This document shows positions 16,852-26,345 of a stretch of DNA of 64,000 nucleotides, one piece after another. Source of the DNA: Zunongwangia mangrovi (lineage in GTDB: Bacteria > Bacteroidota > Bacteroidia > Flavobacteriales > Flavobacteriaceae); the NCBI RefSeq assembly GCF_900112105.1, contig NZ_FOKV01000006.1:124001-188000 (forward strand), in the 5' to 3' direction. The notes below the pieces were generated by a model, which was not told the DNA's origin, ran no database searches, and saw nothing but the letters and a program-made list of their open reading frames with translations. A program made the translations under genes and the position numbers. Each line of letters starts with the position of its first letter. Position 1 is the stretch's first letter.

Positions 16852-17251
16852 GGGGTCGACTTGGTTTTGACAGCGAGTCTAATTGAGTTGTAAGCACGCC
16901 GAGCGCTGGGATATAGCTCGTAAATCTCATATTTCACACTTTTTTAAACGGCGAGAATAACTACGCCTTGGCTGCATAACCGAATCATAGTAGGTTTTGC
17001 TTAGTCCCTACAAGGTAGGGAGCCGAGATGTCTCGTGGAAGCCTTGATTTACGGCGTCCACACCAGAGGCACCGATAAAGTAAATATAGAGACTGCAGGG
17101 CCTTGATGCAGTTTTGAAATTTAATTGAGGATACGGAAAAGGTTAGGTTGTTTTTGGCCAGATCTTTTCCCGACAATCCAAGCGAAAACTAAGCGTGTAG
17201 AAAGCTTCTGAATTGCTTGTTTGGACGAGGGTTCGAACCCCTCCGACTCCA
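16852..17251 (+). ncRNA. ssrA: Transfer-messenger RNA (tmRNA)
   Basis: This is a one-piece tmRNA. The 5' acceptor strand GGGGTCG (16852-16858) pairs with CGACTCC (17244-17250) with one G-U pair. The T-arm GGTTCGAACCC lies just before the 3' end and the discriminator A is at 17251; CCA is not encoded. The 5' part ACTTGGTTTTGACAGCGAG is the tRNA-like D-region plus first helix. The tag frame at 16950-16979 encodes GENNYALAA and stop. tmRNA rescues stalled ribosomes together with SmpB, which is not in this window. Confidence 0.97.
16950..16979 (+). CDS. tmRNA proteolysis-tag reading frame (GENNYALAA)
   Basis: Nine codons from GGC at 16950 to the TAA at 16977-16979 encode GENNYALAA. It has no start codon because translation resumes here on stalled ribosomes. 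The ALAA end is the degron recognised by ClpXP-type proteases. Confidence 0.9.
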   Translation, partial: GENNYALAA

Positions 17252-17255
17252 CAAT

Positions 17256-17297
17256 AAAAAACTCCCGAGATTCTATAGAATTTCGGGAGTTTTTTGT
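17256..17297 (+). terminator. Terminator of tmRNA
   Basis: ACTCCCGA (17261-17268) pairs with TCGGGAGT (17283-17290), extended by A-run/T-run pairing and an inner TTCTATAGAA palindrome. It lies 5 bp after the mature tmRNA end and has a long T tail. Confidence 0.88.
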
Positions 17298-17438
17298 TTT
17301 TGTAATAATTTATTTGCTTAATATAATCCACTTTTAACGTTAAAATCGTTTTTTTAGAATCCGCTCCTATTATATTGCCGTATATTTTTTAAAATCGATT
17401 GGCATAATTGCTGATATGTTTTACATAAACTGAAACTA

Positions 17439-18923
17439 ATGAAAAAGAATTTTCTATTACTACTCTTTTTAGCAAGTTTGTTTTCTTTCAATGCGTGTTC
17501 TGAAGACAATGATATCCCAGAGGAGGTTGATCCAGAGCCAGAGCCAGAGCAAACTGAACTTACAGAAGAAGAGCGAATTGAGCTGGATGTGAAAAACTTT
17601 ATCTATCGCGGGCTTAACGACATCTATCTATACAAAGGAGATGTTCCAGAACTTGCCGATGAATATTTCACTAATGATGATGCGCAAACCGAATTTCTAA
17701 GCGATTTTAGTTCTCCTGAAACCCTTTTTAATTCCCTGCTTTCTGATAAGGATGAGTTTAGCTACCTGGTAGATGATTACGAAGAATTAGAAAATCAATT
17801 TGACGGAATTAGTGGTGCTACTGGTATTCAATTTGGATTGGGCCTATTAAGTGGCACCAACGATCTTTTTGGTTATATTCAATATATTTTACCGGGAACA
17901 TCTGCTGAAGAAGAAGGCTTAACTCGTGGAACTGTTTTTACTGAAGTTGATGGAGAACAACTAACGCTATCGAATTATAGCGAATTGCTAACACGTGATT
18001 CCTTTACCATAAATATTGGCTATGTTGAAGATAATACGATCTTTTTAACTGATGATACTGCAAATCTTACTGATGATTTTTATACTATGAATCCTGTTTT
18101 TATTACTGAAGTCCTAGAGATGGAAGGAAGAAAAATTGGATACCTGATGTATAATAGTTTTATAGCCAATTTTGATGAAGAATTAAATGCAGCTTTTGCG
18201 GAGTTTAAAAGCGAAGGCGTTACAGATTTGGTTTTAGACCTTAGATATAACGGCGGTGGTTCTGTAAATACTGCTACAGATTTAGCGAGCATGATAACGG
18301 GACAATTTGAAGGTGAAGTTTTTTCTACGGAAGAGTGGAATGAGGATTACCAGGAATATTATGAAACTTTCTCACCCGATTTTCTTGTTAACGAATTTGA
18401 TTCAGAATTAAGTGACGGGGAAGCAATTAATAGTCTAAATCTTAGCGAAGTTTATATTCTAACCACCCAGGCAACGGCATCTGCAAGCGAGTTAATCATA
18501 AACGGACTAACACCTTATATTAATGTTGTTCATATTGGGGAAACAACTACTGGTAAATTTCAGGCGTCTGTAACCTTATATGATAGTCCCAATTTCGATG
18601 ATGAAAATCGTAACGATGATCATACGTATGCTATGCAACCTCTCGTTTTAAAAATGGCTAATAGAGATGGCTATACAGATTTTATCGATGGTCTTACTCC
18701 AGATATAACAATTACTGAAGATCTAAATAACCTTGGCGTTCTTGGTGACCCGGAAGAACCATTTTTAGCCAGAGCAATTGACGAAATTTTAGGTAGAACT
18801 CAAGTAGAGTCCAGAATGATGATTCAGGATAAATTTCAATTCAAACAAATTGGAGAGAGTGATATGTTTAAACCTACCTATCAAAAAATGTATATCGATA
18901 AGACTCCTGTTATTAAGGAGTAG
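17439..18923 (+). CDS. S41-family C-terminal-processing-like peptidase, lipoprotein
   Basis: The 494-aa protein has a lipoprotein signal (MKKNFLLLLFLASLFSFNAC) and an acidic Pro/Glu linker (EEVDPEPEPEQTELTEEE). A PDZ-like segment lies near residues 125-190 (YIQYILPGTSAEEEGLTRGTVFTEVDGEQLT spans it). The S41 domain follows: DLVLDLRYNGGGSVNTATDLA near 264-284, the nucleophile region ATASASEL with S348 and S350, and the lysine partner in ETTTGKF near 370. It is predicted to act in the periplasm or on the cell surface. It stands alone between the tmRNA terminator and the minus-strand polysaccharide locus. Confidence 0.9.
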   Translation: MKKNFLLLLFLASLFSFNACSEDNDIPEEVDPEPEPEQTELTEEERIELDVKNFIYRGLNDIYLYKGDVPELADEYFTNDDAQTEFLSDFSSPETLFNSLLSDKDEFSYLVDDYEELENQFDGISGATGIQFGLGLLSGTNDLFGYIQYILPGTSAEEEGLTRGTVFTEVDGEQLTLSNYSELLTRDSFTINIGYVEDNTIFLTDDTANLTDDFYTMNPVFITEVLEMEGRKIGYLMYNSFIANFDEELNAAFAEFKSEGVTDLVLDLRYNGGGSVNTATDLASMITGQFEGEVFSTEEWNEDYQEYYETFSPDFLVNEFDSELSDGEAINSLNLSEVYILTTQATASASELIINGLTPYINVVHIGETTTGKFQASVTLYDSPNFDDENRNDDHTYAMQPLVLKMANRDGYTDFIDGLTPDITITEDLNNLGVLGDPEEPFLARAIDEILGRTQVESRMMIQDKFQFKQIGESDMFKPTYQKMYIDKTPVIKE

Positions 18924-18942
18924 TTTATTTCAGATTAGCAAT

Positions 18943-18985
18943 TAAAAAAGCCCCTTTAGTTTATAAAATATAAACCTTAGGGGCT
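18943..18985 (-). terminator. Terminator at the 3' end of the exopolysaccharide locus
   Basis: Read on the minus strand, AGCCCCTAAGGTTTATA pairs with TATAAACTAAAGGGGCT and is followed by TTTTTT. It lies 23 bp past the stop of the last locus gene. On the plus strand the tail is not T-rich, but the hairpin could also block read-through from the S41 gene. Confidence 0.8.
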
Positions 18986-19008
18986 ATCGTAGCTAGCAGC
19001 AAAATCTT

Positions 19009-19614
19009 CTAGAATCTATAACTGTATCTAAGTCCGAAACTTTTTATTCTGAATTCTCTGTATAGGCCTTCGTAGTTTATACCAATATTATTTAATCCAG
19101 CAAAGTATTTTAAAGCTATGCTAGATTTTTCTGAAAGGTGAATTATTGGCCCCAAATGAATCCCTAAATTTCTATGTTCCAAGGAATGTGAAAACATTTC
19201 TCCATCTTTCCGATCATTTCCATTTGTAAATATTATTATTTCAACTTGTGGACCAAAAGCGATATCTAAAATTTTATTCACTCTGATATTTAATGCTCCT
19301 GGAAAACTTAAGTAGTATAAATTGAAATTATTATCAAAATATATATCCTTACTACGTCTCAATCTTAAGACATAATCTAATGTTAGGTAAAATGTTTTAG
19401 ATAGATTTAGTGCTGTCCCAATTCCAACTGAAATTCCAACTCCGGGCTCTGTATCCGATTCAGTTTCATTGGTAAAAGAAAAGTAGGTATCACTAACAGA
19501 TGAGCCCACAAGCAAATGAAAATCATAATTTCTTTTAGCTTCATCTTCTTCCTGCCCCTGACTTATTTGAAATACGGATAGAAACCCTAACATGAATAAA
19601 TATTTAATTGTCAT
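19009..19614 (-). CDS. Small outer-membrane beta-barrel-like protein at the end of the polysaccharide operon
   Basis: I choose the ATG at 19614 rather than the in-frame ATG at 19737: it gives a signal peptide (MTIKYLFMLGFLSVFQISQGQ) and removes a 116-bp overlap with the kinase gene. The product is then 201 aa. The mature part has alternating beta-strand patterns (YFSFTNET, FYLTLDYVLRLRRS, SIALKYFAGLNNIGINY) and ends FGLRYSYRF with a terminal Phe, as in OmpA-like or small OM barrels. Position after wzc suggests a role with the polysaccharide, but no function is known. Confidence 0.7.
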   Translation of the reverse strand: MTIKYLFMLGFLSVFQISQGQEEDEAKRNYDFHLLVGSSVSDTYFSFTNETESDTEPGVGISVGIGTALNLSKTFYLTLDYVLRLRRSKDIYFDNNFNLYYLSFPGALNIRVNKILDIAFGPQVEIIIFTNGNDRKDGEMFSHSLEHRNLGIHLGPIIHLSEKSSIALKYFAGLNNIGINYEGLYREFRIKSFGLRYSYRF

Positions 19615-19621
19615 GATACAG

Positions 19622-21994
19622 TTATGAAGTAACGGTGTTAGCAGTGCTTGTTTTAATTTCTCTAGAATATTTTTTTCGTTTCTCCCCATAACCATAGCCG
19701 TACTTATTGCCATAACGCAGGTTTGAAAATTGAACACAATTTAAAATACAACATATATTTTTTAAAGTAGTCCCATTTGCATCCTGTATAAAATCAAGGC
19801 TCTCTTTTTTGGTACTTCCTGCCTTTACTAGATATAAAGTAAGATCTGCAAATTCACTAATAATCGCTGTATCTGCTACCAGCATTGATGGAGCGGTATC
19901 GACTAATATATAATCGTATCTTGATTTCATTTCATTGAACAAATACTCTAACCTGTCACACCTAAGTAATTCACTAGGATTATAGGGTATACTACCCGAG
20001 TAAATCATGTCAAGATTCGCATGAATATTCGATTGTCTAACAATCCCATCAATTTGCGCTTCCTCAGACAAATATTCACTCAATCCAATAAAATTTTCTG
20101 GATTTTCTATGTATCTCTGCATTTGCGGATTTCTAAGATCTGCTCCAATAAGCAAAACTCTCTTGTTACTATTTGCCATGGTAATACCAAGATTCATAGT
20201 TGTAAATGTTTTCCCTTCTCCTTTAGAAGATGAAGTAAGCATGATGACTTTAGAGTCTTTATCATCAAATCTTTTCTTTAGATGAACTTGCATGTTCGTC
20301 AATAAAATCCTAAAAGACTCTGCTAATATCGATCTATCCTTTTGTTGTATTAAAAAGTTTTTTTTCACCCTTCCCAAAGAAGGGATTTCTGCAACTAGAG
20401 GTATTTCTTTCGATAGAAACTCTTGGAGATCAATTTTGCTTCGAACCTTATTATCTAAAGCCTGAAAACCAAATATTACAGAAAAAGGAACTAACAGTCC
20501 TAACAAAACAGCTCCTAAAAAAATGCTCCTTGGATTTGGTGCTACTGGAATTCCATTACTATAGGCTTCATCCACTATTTTAGCTTTTGGCTCAGTTACT
20601 GCAAGAGCCAAAGTATTCTCTTCTCGCTTTTGCAAGAGATATAGATATAAAGATTCTTTAATTTTTTGCTGTCTTTCTATACCTCTATTTTCTTTTTCCT
20701 GAAGTGGTATCTCTGAAATTTTTGAGTTAACGTTATAGGACTGTCTTCTAAGCTCATTAAGTGAAATCTGTAAACTCGATCTAGATTGTTTTAATGACTG
20801 ATAGATGTTGTATTTTACCTGTGCCAAATTATCATTAATTCGCTTCACCATTGGATTCTTTTCCGTAGAGCTATTAAGTAATCTATTACGTTCTAAAATA
20901 TAATCATTGTATTCTGAAATCTGTTGATTAACACCTGCTGCCTCTATACCTAAATTAGCCGGGATAAGATCATCACTATCAGTTTCAGACAAAAACTGAA
21001 GTATTGTATTAACGAGCTCTAATTGCGTGCCTAATTCTTGTTTTCGTTTACTATACTCACTGGCATTTTGAACAAATATTTCAGACTCCGATGATAAATC
21101 AGTAAGACGATTTTCTTTCTTAAATTCTACTTTACCAGTTTCAACAGAATCTAATTCGCTATTAATTATTGTAAGCCTCTCGTTAATGAAATTAGCTGTA
21201 TTTGCAGCAATCAAATTTTTATCTTCTATTGCATCTTTATTATATTCTAGGATAAGTTGATCCAATACATTTTTTGCTCTATTAGGCACCGGATCTATAA
21301 GTTCAAATCGAATTACATTCGAACTATTTTCACCTTGAATTAAGGAAACTTTATTTCCATAATTGGCGGCCATAGATTCGATAGAATGAAAGTCAACATT
21401 CACTGGCAGGTTTTTACCATCTGACTTAGGATTGGTTAATAATATTTTCGAAAAACCAATATCTAATGCCTCATTAACATTCACCCTATATTCTTTAAAA
21501 TTTTGTCTATCTATCACTAAAAATTTATCTTCCCCTAAATAGGTTACTACAAAATTGGAAGAAAACTTTTTAAGCTTTTGCGCATCGTATGCTAGAAGTT
21601 TAACTGTAAATGGTTTATCATCATACAATTCTATATTTCTAAATCTACCATCTATAGAGTAGGTAATATGCAAATTAAGTGCTTTTACCACCTCCTTCAT
21701 TAATTGCCTGGAATTCAATATTGATATCTCGCTCTCTATTTTTTCAGATCTTAATCCAAACATAGAAGCATCGCTAAAACCATATGCGGCATCAGAACTA
21801 CCTTTGGCCCCATCATTCTTAATAATTATACTGGCCGTAGCCTTGAATACAGGAGTGGCATATTTTAAGTAAAAATATGCTGCACTTACGGTAATAGCTA
21901 CAGTTATAATAAACCAGTACCAATACTTAGTATATTTTTTAAGCTCTTGACCAATCTTTTTTTGGTTATTTTTAGATTTATTACTCATAATCAA
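19622..21994 (-). CDS. wzc: Polysaccharide co-polymerase/tyrosine autokinase (Wzc-like BY-kinase)
   Basis: This is a single-chain Wzc of 790 aa. It has a Wzz-type N-terminal domain with a first membrane helix (about residues 25-45), a long periplasmic coiled-coil part ending in a GNVR-like LQEKENRGIERQQKIKESLY segment, and a second membrane helix (AVLLGLLVPFSVIFGF). The cytoplasmic kinase domain has Walker A SSSKGEGKTFTT with K595, Walker A' VLLIGADLRNPQ and Walker B YILVDTAP. The C-terminus is a tyrosine cluster (RYGNKYGYGYGEKRKKYS), the autophosphorylation tail. It controls chain length and export of the polymer. M3 (21988) is an equally possible start. Confidence 0.95.
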   Translation of the reverse strand: MIMSNKSKNNQKKIGQELKKYTKYWYWFIITVAITVSAAYFYLKYATPVFKATASIIIKNDGAKGSSDAAYGFSDASMFGLRSEKIESEISILNSRQLMKEVVKALNLHITYSIDGRFRNIELYDDKPFTVKLLAYDAQKLKKFSSNFVVTYLGEDKFLVIDRQNFKEYRVNVNEALDIGFSKILLTNPKSDGKNLPVNVDFHSIESMAANYGNKVSLIQGENSSNVIRFELIDPVPNRAKNVLDQLILEYNKDAIEDKNLIAANTANFINERLTIINSELDSVETGKVEFKKENRLTDLSSESEIFVQNASEYSKRKQELGTQLELVNTILQFLSETDSDDLIPANLGIEAAGVNQQISEYNDYILERNRLLNSSTEKNPMVKRINDNLAQVKYNIYQSLKQSRSSLQISLNELRRQSYNVNSKISEIPLQEKENRGIERQQKIKESLYLYLLQKREENTLALAVTEPKAKIVDEAYSNGIPVAPNPRSIFLGAVLLGLLVPFSVIFGFQALDNKVRSKIDLQEFLSKEIPLVAEIPSLGRVKKNFLIQQKDRSILAESFRILLTNMQVHLKKRFDDKDSKVIMLTSSSKGEGKTFTTMNLGITMANSNKRVLLIGADLRNPQMQRYIENPENFIGLSEYLSEEAQIDGIVRQSNIHANLDMIYSGSIPYNPSELLRCDRLEYLFNEMKSRYDYILVDTAPSMLVADTAIISEFADLTLYLVKAGSTKKESLDFIQDANGTTLKNICCILNCVQFSNLRYGNKYGYGYGEKRKKYSREIKTSTANTVTS

Positions 21995-21999
21995 CCATT

Positions 22000-22767
22000 T
22001 TAATTATTAGTTATCAGAACTACGGTAGAGATAATAACAGATGCCAAAGATAAATAGCTAGAAGCTGTTCCAAGGAAGCTTGCTGATTGCCTCCTCGCTC
22101 CTACTGGCTCTACATAGACAATATCGTTTTGTTGTAGATGATAATAGGGAGATGAAGCAATATCTGCATCTCTCAAATCAACATACTTTCGAATTTGTTT
22201 ACCCTCAACCTGACGGGCAATTAAAATATTTTTTCGCTTACCATAAATCGTCATATCCCCTGCAAGCCCTAATGCCTGCGGTAGCGTGATATGATCGTCT
22301 TCAATAAAGAAGGTTCCCGGGCTTTTAACCTCTCCTAAAACGCTTATTCTAAAATTTAGAATACGTACATTAACAATTGCGTCCTTAACATACTCACTAA
22401 TTTCTGATTTTATTTTTTCAGCTAATTGAATATTAGTTAATCCGGCAACTTCAATTTCACCAATAACCGGAAATTTAATTGTTCCTGTATTGGACACTAA
22501 GTAAGTCTCTAATTCAATATTTCCAGGCATTCCTGATTGCCCTACAGTTTTAGTTAAATTAAAAGGTATTGCCGCATCAGGTTCTTCTGTAGATACCCTG
22601 ATCGTTAATACGTCATCTGGTTGAATTTTTAGATTATTATTTATAAGGTTCAGATTTTGCTCACCTTCATCTCCCTGCAAATACGCAATTTTTCTACGCG
22701 AAACACATGACGAAAACAAAAGCATAACTGTTACCAATAAAATAAATGAATTTGCTGCTAGTTTCAT
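22000..22767 (-). CDS. wza: Polysaccharide export outer-membrane lipoprotein (Wza-like)
   Basis: The 255-aa protein has a lipobox LLFSSC with the acylated Cys at residue 21. Next is the poly-export domain (LKIQPDDVLTIRVSTEEPDAA, about residues 46-67), then the TIKFPVIGEIEVAGLTNIQLAEKI stretch, an SLBB domain (VLGEVKSPGTFFIEDDHITLPQALGLAGD) and a C-terminal hydrophobic segment (YLSLASVIISTVVLI). It forms the outer-membrane channel that works with Wzc. The kinase gene starts 5 bp downstream. Confidence 0.93.
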   Translation of the reverse strand: MKLAANSFILLVTVMLLFSSCVSRRKIAYLQGDEGEQNLNLINNNLKIQPDDVLTIRVSTEEPDAAIPFNLTKTVGQSGMPGNIELETYLVSNTGTIKFPVIGEIEVAGLTNIQLAEKIKSEISEYVKDAIVNVRILNFRISVLGEVKSPGTFFIEDDHITLPQALGLAGDMTIYGKRKNILIARQVEGKQIRKYVDLRDADIASSPYYHLQQNDIVYVEPVGARRQSASFLGTASSYLSLASVIISTVVLITNN

Positions 22768-22808
22768 ATTATTTATTAAAGGTTAATTATATATTTACAT
22801 CTTAATTA

Positions 22809-23588
22809 TTAAAACCACCTGTATAAACTCTTAGAGTCTACCATTCTTGGAATTAAATGATGTGGTATTTTCCTACCTATTTTAAACATCAAGGTTAAAT
22901 AACCCGCTAGCTTATGGTATTTAATAATTTTCATATCTTCTGAAGATTTCTTTTTCTGCAATGCTAAGGTTGTACTTTTCCCTCCTAATCTCATTTTAAC
23001 GACCCAATCCTTCAGGTAAAACTTCTCAATATGCTTATTCTTAAACCATCTCAAAGAGATATCATAATCCCCAGCTATAGAATAATTTTTATTATACAAG
23101 CCGAACTCTTCGTAAACCTTTCTTTTTACATAGATCGTTGGATGTAATGGTATCCATCCGAAAAACAAATGACTATTTTTAAACGGATTAGAAGGATAAA
23201 TTCTCTTGATTAAATTTGGGTTATCCTTACTCACAAAAACACCTTTTCCATAAACCAAATCACTACCAGAAACATCAAAGGCTTTAACAATCTTCTCGAT
23301 AGTTCTCTCTGAATGGAAGAAATCATCAGAATTCAAAATTCCCACCACATCTCCGGTAGCCCATTTAATTCCCTTATTATATGCATCGAAAATACCAGAA
23401 TCAGGTTCAGAAATAAAACAATCTATTCTGTCCAAATATGGCTTTATTTTTTCTTTTGTTCCATCGGTAGAATTACCATCGATAATAATATATTCGATAT
23501 CATGATATGTCTGGCTAAAGACAGACTCTATACACTCTGCTATGGTATCTTCGTTGTTATATACCACTGTTATAATTGAAACTTTCAT
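22809..23588 (-). CDS. Family 2 glycosyltransferase (WcaA-like)
   Basis: The GT-A fold is clear in 259 aa: N-terminal SIITVVYNNEDTIAECIESV, the nucleotide-sugar residues IDGNSTDGT near 36-44, and NKGIKWATGDVVGILNSDDFF near 70-90, where NSDD supplies the metal-binding Asp pair. It is an inverting transferase that adds one sugar to the lipid-linked repeat unit at the inner face of the membrane. Donor and acceptor are unknown. It lies 12 bp after the UDP-xylose synthase gene. Confidence 0.9.
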   Translation of the reverse strand: MKVSIITVVYNNEDTIAECIESVFSQTYHDIEYIIIDGNSTDGTKEKIKPYLDRIDCFISEPDSGIFDAYNKGIKWATGDVVGILNSDDFFHSERTIEKIVKAFDVSGSDLVYGKGVFVSKDNPNLIKRIYPSNPFKNSHLFFGWIPLHPTIYVKRKVYEEFGLYNKNYSIAGDYDISLRWFKNKHIEKFYLKDWVVKMRLGGKSTTLALQKKKSSEDMKIIKYHKLAGYLTLMFKIGRKIPHHLIPRMVDSKSLYRWF

Positions 23589-23600
23589 AATTTGATTCTT

Positions 23601-24563
23601 TTAAGCTTGAACAATTTGTGGTTCTTGCATTAGAACCTCTTCGAAGTACTGAATAGTTTTAGTAAGCCCTTCTCTTAGTTGAATATCTGGTTCCCATCCA
23701 TCCAAACATTTTTTAGCAATAGCGATATCTGGTCTTCTTTGTTGTGGATCATCTTTAGGCAAAGCCTTAAAACTAAGTTTTGATGAGGAACCAGTAATAT
23801 CTAAAATTGTCTGGGCTAACTCTAACATAGTAAACTCATTAGGATTACCTATGTTAACTGGACCGGTAAAACCTCTTTGAGTTCCCATCATTCTAACCAT
23901 GCCATCTACTAAATTATCTACGTATTGAAATGACCTAGTCTGATTTCCACTTCCAAAAATTGTTATTTCTTCACCTTTTAAAGCCTGAACAATAAAATTA
24001 GACACTACCCTACCATCATTAGGGTTCATATTAGGGCCATATGTATTAAAAATCCGTACGATTTTTATATCTATATTATGTTGATTGAAATAATCCATAA
24101 ATAATGTTTCAGCACATCGCTTACCCTCATCATAACAGGATCTTGGTCCAATGGTGTTTACATTTCCCCAATATGATTCTGGTTGTGGGTGAACGTAAGG
24201 ATCACCATAAACCTCACTAGTACTCGCTTGAAGAATTTTCGCTCTTACTCTTTTTGCCAGACCTAAAGTATTTATAGCTCCCATTACAGAGGTTTTCATC
24301 GTTTTAATTGGATTGTACTGGTAGTGAACAGGTGAGGCGGGACAAGCTAAATTATAAATCTCATCTACTTCTGCCATAAAGGGTTCTGTTACATCATGGC
24401 GAACTAGCTCAAAATAGGGGTGATGCATCAAATCAACGATGTTTTGTTTATTCCCTGTAAAATAATTGTCTAAGCAAATTACTTCATTACCTTCGTTCAG
24501 TAATCTTGCGCAAAGGTGTGAGCCAATAAAACCTGCACCACCTGTAACTAGTATTCTTTTCAT
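23601..24563 (-). CDS. UDP-glucuronate decarboxylase (UDP-xylose synthase)
   Basis: This extended short-chain dehydrogenase of 320 aa has the NAD motif [10 protein letters not shown] (residues 7-16) and catalytic Y144-x3-K148 in SCYDEGKR, with the partner S/T-S-E at 114-117. The [18 protein letters not shown] segment and the arginine-rich [15 protein letters not shown] are typical of UXS enzymes, which convert UDP-glucuronate to UDP-xylose. It implies xylose (or a sugar derived from it) in the polymer. The UDP-glucose dehydrogenase that would supply its substrate is not in the window. Confidence 0.92.
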   Translation of the reverse strand: MKRILVTGGAGFIGSHLCARLLNEGNEVICLDNYFTGNKQNIVDLMHHPYFELVRHDVTEPFMAEVDEIYNLACPASPVHYQYNPIKTMKTSVMGAINTLGLAKRVRAKILQASTSEVYGDPYVHPQPESYWGNVNTIGPRSCYDEGKRCAETLFMDYFNQHNIDIKIVRIFNTYGPNMNPNDGRVVSNFIVQALKGEEITIFGSGNQTRSFQYVDNLVDGMVRMMGTQRGFTGPVNIGNPNEFTMLELAQTILDITGSSSKLSFKALPKDDPQQRRPDIAIAKKCLDGWEPDIQLREGLTKTIQYFEEVLMQEPQIVQA

Positions 24564-24598
24564 CTTATTAAATTTTTATTAAACATTTTATTTATTAT

Positions 24599-25180
24599 TT
24601 ATATCCATCTTACTTTCATTAAATCTGAATTACCTTTTCTATAAACTAAATTTGGTCCTACAGAAGAAGTTACAATTGAACCTACTGTGAGCACAGTATC
24701 CTCTCCTATACAAACACCCGGCCCTATAAAACAACAAGCTCCTACCCAACATCCATCCCTTAGACTAATGGGGCCATTTCTATAAGGCATAGTGGGGTCC
24801 TTAAAATTGTGATTACCACCACATAGAAATACCCTCTGAGAAACGCAAACATTATTACCTATAGTCAACTCCTCAAAATTTAATAGAAAGCTTTCTTCTC
24901 CTATCCATACATTGTTTCCAATCTTGAGCTTCCATGGAAAATGAATATTCACCCTGGGTTTTAAGGTTATATTCTTACCTACTTCCGCCCCATAAAGCCG
25001 AAGTAAAAAAATTTTAAAATTTGTTGGGTATGGGATTGCAGATAGGAAGAAAAACACCTTAATGATGTACCAACTAATTTCTTTAAATTTTGAAGCTCCT
25101 CTACTTAAACCTTTAGAAGGATTAAAGCCTTCTAACCTAACTCTAGAATTAAAATTTGTATTCGAGGAGGCTATTTTCAT
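24599..25180 (-). CDS. WcaF-like hexapeptide-repeat acetyltransferase
   Basis: This 193-aa protein has the left-handed beta-helix (hexapeptide) pattern in AEVGKNITLKPRVNIHFP, LKIGNNVWIGEESFL and WVGACCFIGPGVCIGEDTVLTVGSIV. The N-terminal region (FNPSKGLSRGASKFKEISWYIIKVFFF) and the catalytic-type His in GGNHNFKDP fit the colanic-acid WcaF group. It probably O-acetylates a sugar of the repeat unit. Its start overlaps the end of the upstream glycosyltransferase gene by 32 bp. Confidence 0.88.
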   Translation of the reverse strand: MKIASSNTNFNSRVRLEGFNPSKGLSRGASKFKEISWYIIKVFFFLSAIPYPTNFKIFLLRLYGAEVGKNITLKPRVNIHFPWKLKIGNNVWIGEESFLLNFEELTIGNNVCVSQRVFLCGGNHNFKDPTMPYRNGPISLRDGCWVGACCFIGPGVCIGEDTVLTVGSIVTSSVGPNLVYRKGNSDLMKVRWI

Positions 25181-26345
25181 AATTCAAATTCTTTAATTCT
25201 ATAATTTTTTTTGCTACAGTATGTTCTGTAAATTTCTCTTTGTAACACTTCATCGCATTGGTACCCTTTGTTCTTTTTTCTTCGATAGATAGTGACATCC
25301 AACTTTGAAGTATTTTTTTGGTTCCTGCGATATTATCTGCTCCAATCAATCCCGCATCGTAATCCTGAATTTCATGAAAGATATTTACCTGATTAGAAAT
25401 AAGAACTGGCTTACCGCAGGCTAAAGCTTCAACTGTTGCTATTCCAAAATTTTCCTGATGACTAGGAAGAATAAATGTTTCGCAGTCATAAAAAGCTCCC
25501 CATTTAGAATCTCCTACGAGCATTCCTGTAAAAATGAAATAGGACTGTAATTGAGGATTTTTTTCAATCAGTCTTTTTATTTCTTTTCCAAAATCTGATT
25601 CGATTCCTGGACCAGCAATAACCAGTTTAGGCAACTTGACAACTGGTAAAAGCTCGATATATGCTTTTATTAGAATATCAAGACCTTTCTTATTATGGAT
25701 CCTGCCTAAAAAAAGTATAAAGTTTTCATCGATTTTAAGTCCAGATGCCTTATAAAAAGAATTAAGCATCGACTCAGTACATTTTGGAGGACTTTTTATG
25801 CCTAAACCAATTATTTTTTCATGCTTTGGTTTGTATGGTTTGAAAGATAGTCGTGCTAATTCCATCTCCGTTCTACACGTAAACAATAAAGCAGTACAAT
25901 TTTTAATAACATGTTGCTCGATCAAATTCCAATAGACTCTATTTCTTATCGCTTTTAATTTTCTGTCAGGAGCATTTTGAAAATAAGGATCTAGCATGCC
26001 ATGGGGCATTAAATAAACTAACGGTTTATCCCCATCACGTTCTTTAAGTGCTTTGTAAGTCGCAAAACCATAATACTGCCACATACCGTGGATTATTACT
26101 GAGTCGTAATTCCCTAAATTGCTGATTAACCATGGCAACAGTTTTTTACTAAATTGCCATGGATTATTAGCAGGACCTAAAGCATATATTTTGAAAGAAT
26201 CTTTAAAATTGCTGGCTTCACAATCTATAGAAACGACTTCACTTATTACTTCCAGCTGTGATAACGAATCTACTATCGTCCTTATAGCTTGACAAACACC
26301 ACCAGCTTTAGGATCCATTCGATCTACTACATGAAGGATTTTCAT
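25149..26345 (-). CDS. Family 4 glycosyltransferase
   Basis: The GT-B protein (398 aa) starts with ILHVVDRMDPKAGGVCQAIRTIV, a glycine loop typical of GT4 enzymes. The donor site is in the C-terminal half: FILFLGRIHNKKGLDILIKAY near 225-245, and the E-x7-E motif in HQENFGIATVEALACGKPV near 320-338. It transfers a sugar to the growing repeat unit; specificity is unknown. Start and stop each overlap a neighbour (38 bp upstream, 32 bp downstream), a sign of tight translational coupling. Confidence 0.9.
   Translation of the reverse strand: MKILHVVDRMDPKAGGVCQAIRTIVDSLSQLEVISEVVSIDCEASNFKDSFKIYALGPANNPWQFSKKLLPWLISNLGNYDSVIIHGMWQYYGFATYKALKERDGDKPLVYLMPHGMLDPYFQNAPDRKLKAIRNRVYWNLIEQHVIKNCTALLFTCRTEMELARLSFKPYKPKHEKIIGLGIKSPPKCTESMLNSFYKASGLKIDENFILFLGRIHNKKGLDILIKAYIELLPVVKLPKLVIAGPGIESDFGKEIKRLIEKNPQLQSYFIFTGMLVGDSKWGAFYDCETFILPSHQENFGIATVEALACGKPVLISNQVNIFHEIQDYDAGLIGADNIAGTKKILQSWMSLSIEEKRTKGTNAMKCYKEKFTEHTVAKKIIELKNLNYENSLLEYKF

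Noticed and set aside
16706-17331. Three minus-strand open frames of 62-74 codons
   Set aside because: They lie antisense to the Flavo-1-like RNA and tmRNA, have no family-like sequence, and are explained by the RNA genes.
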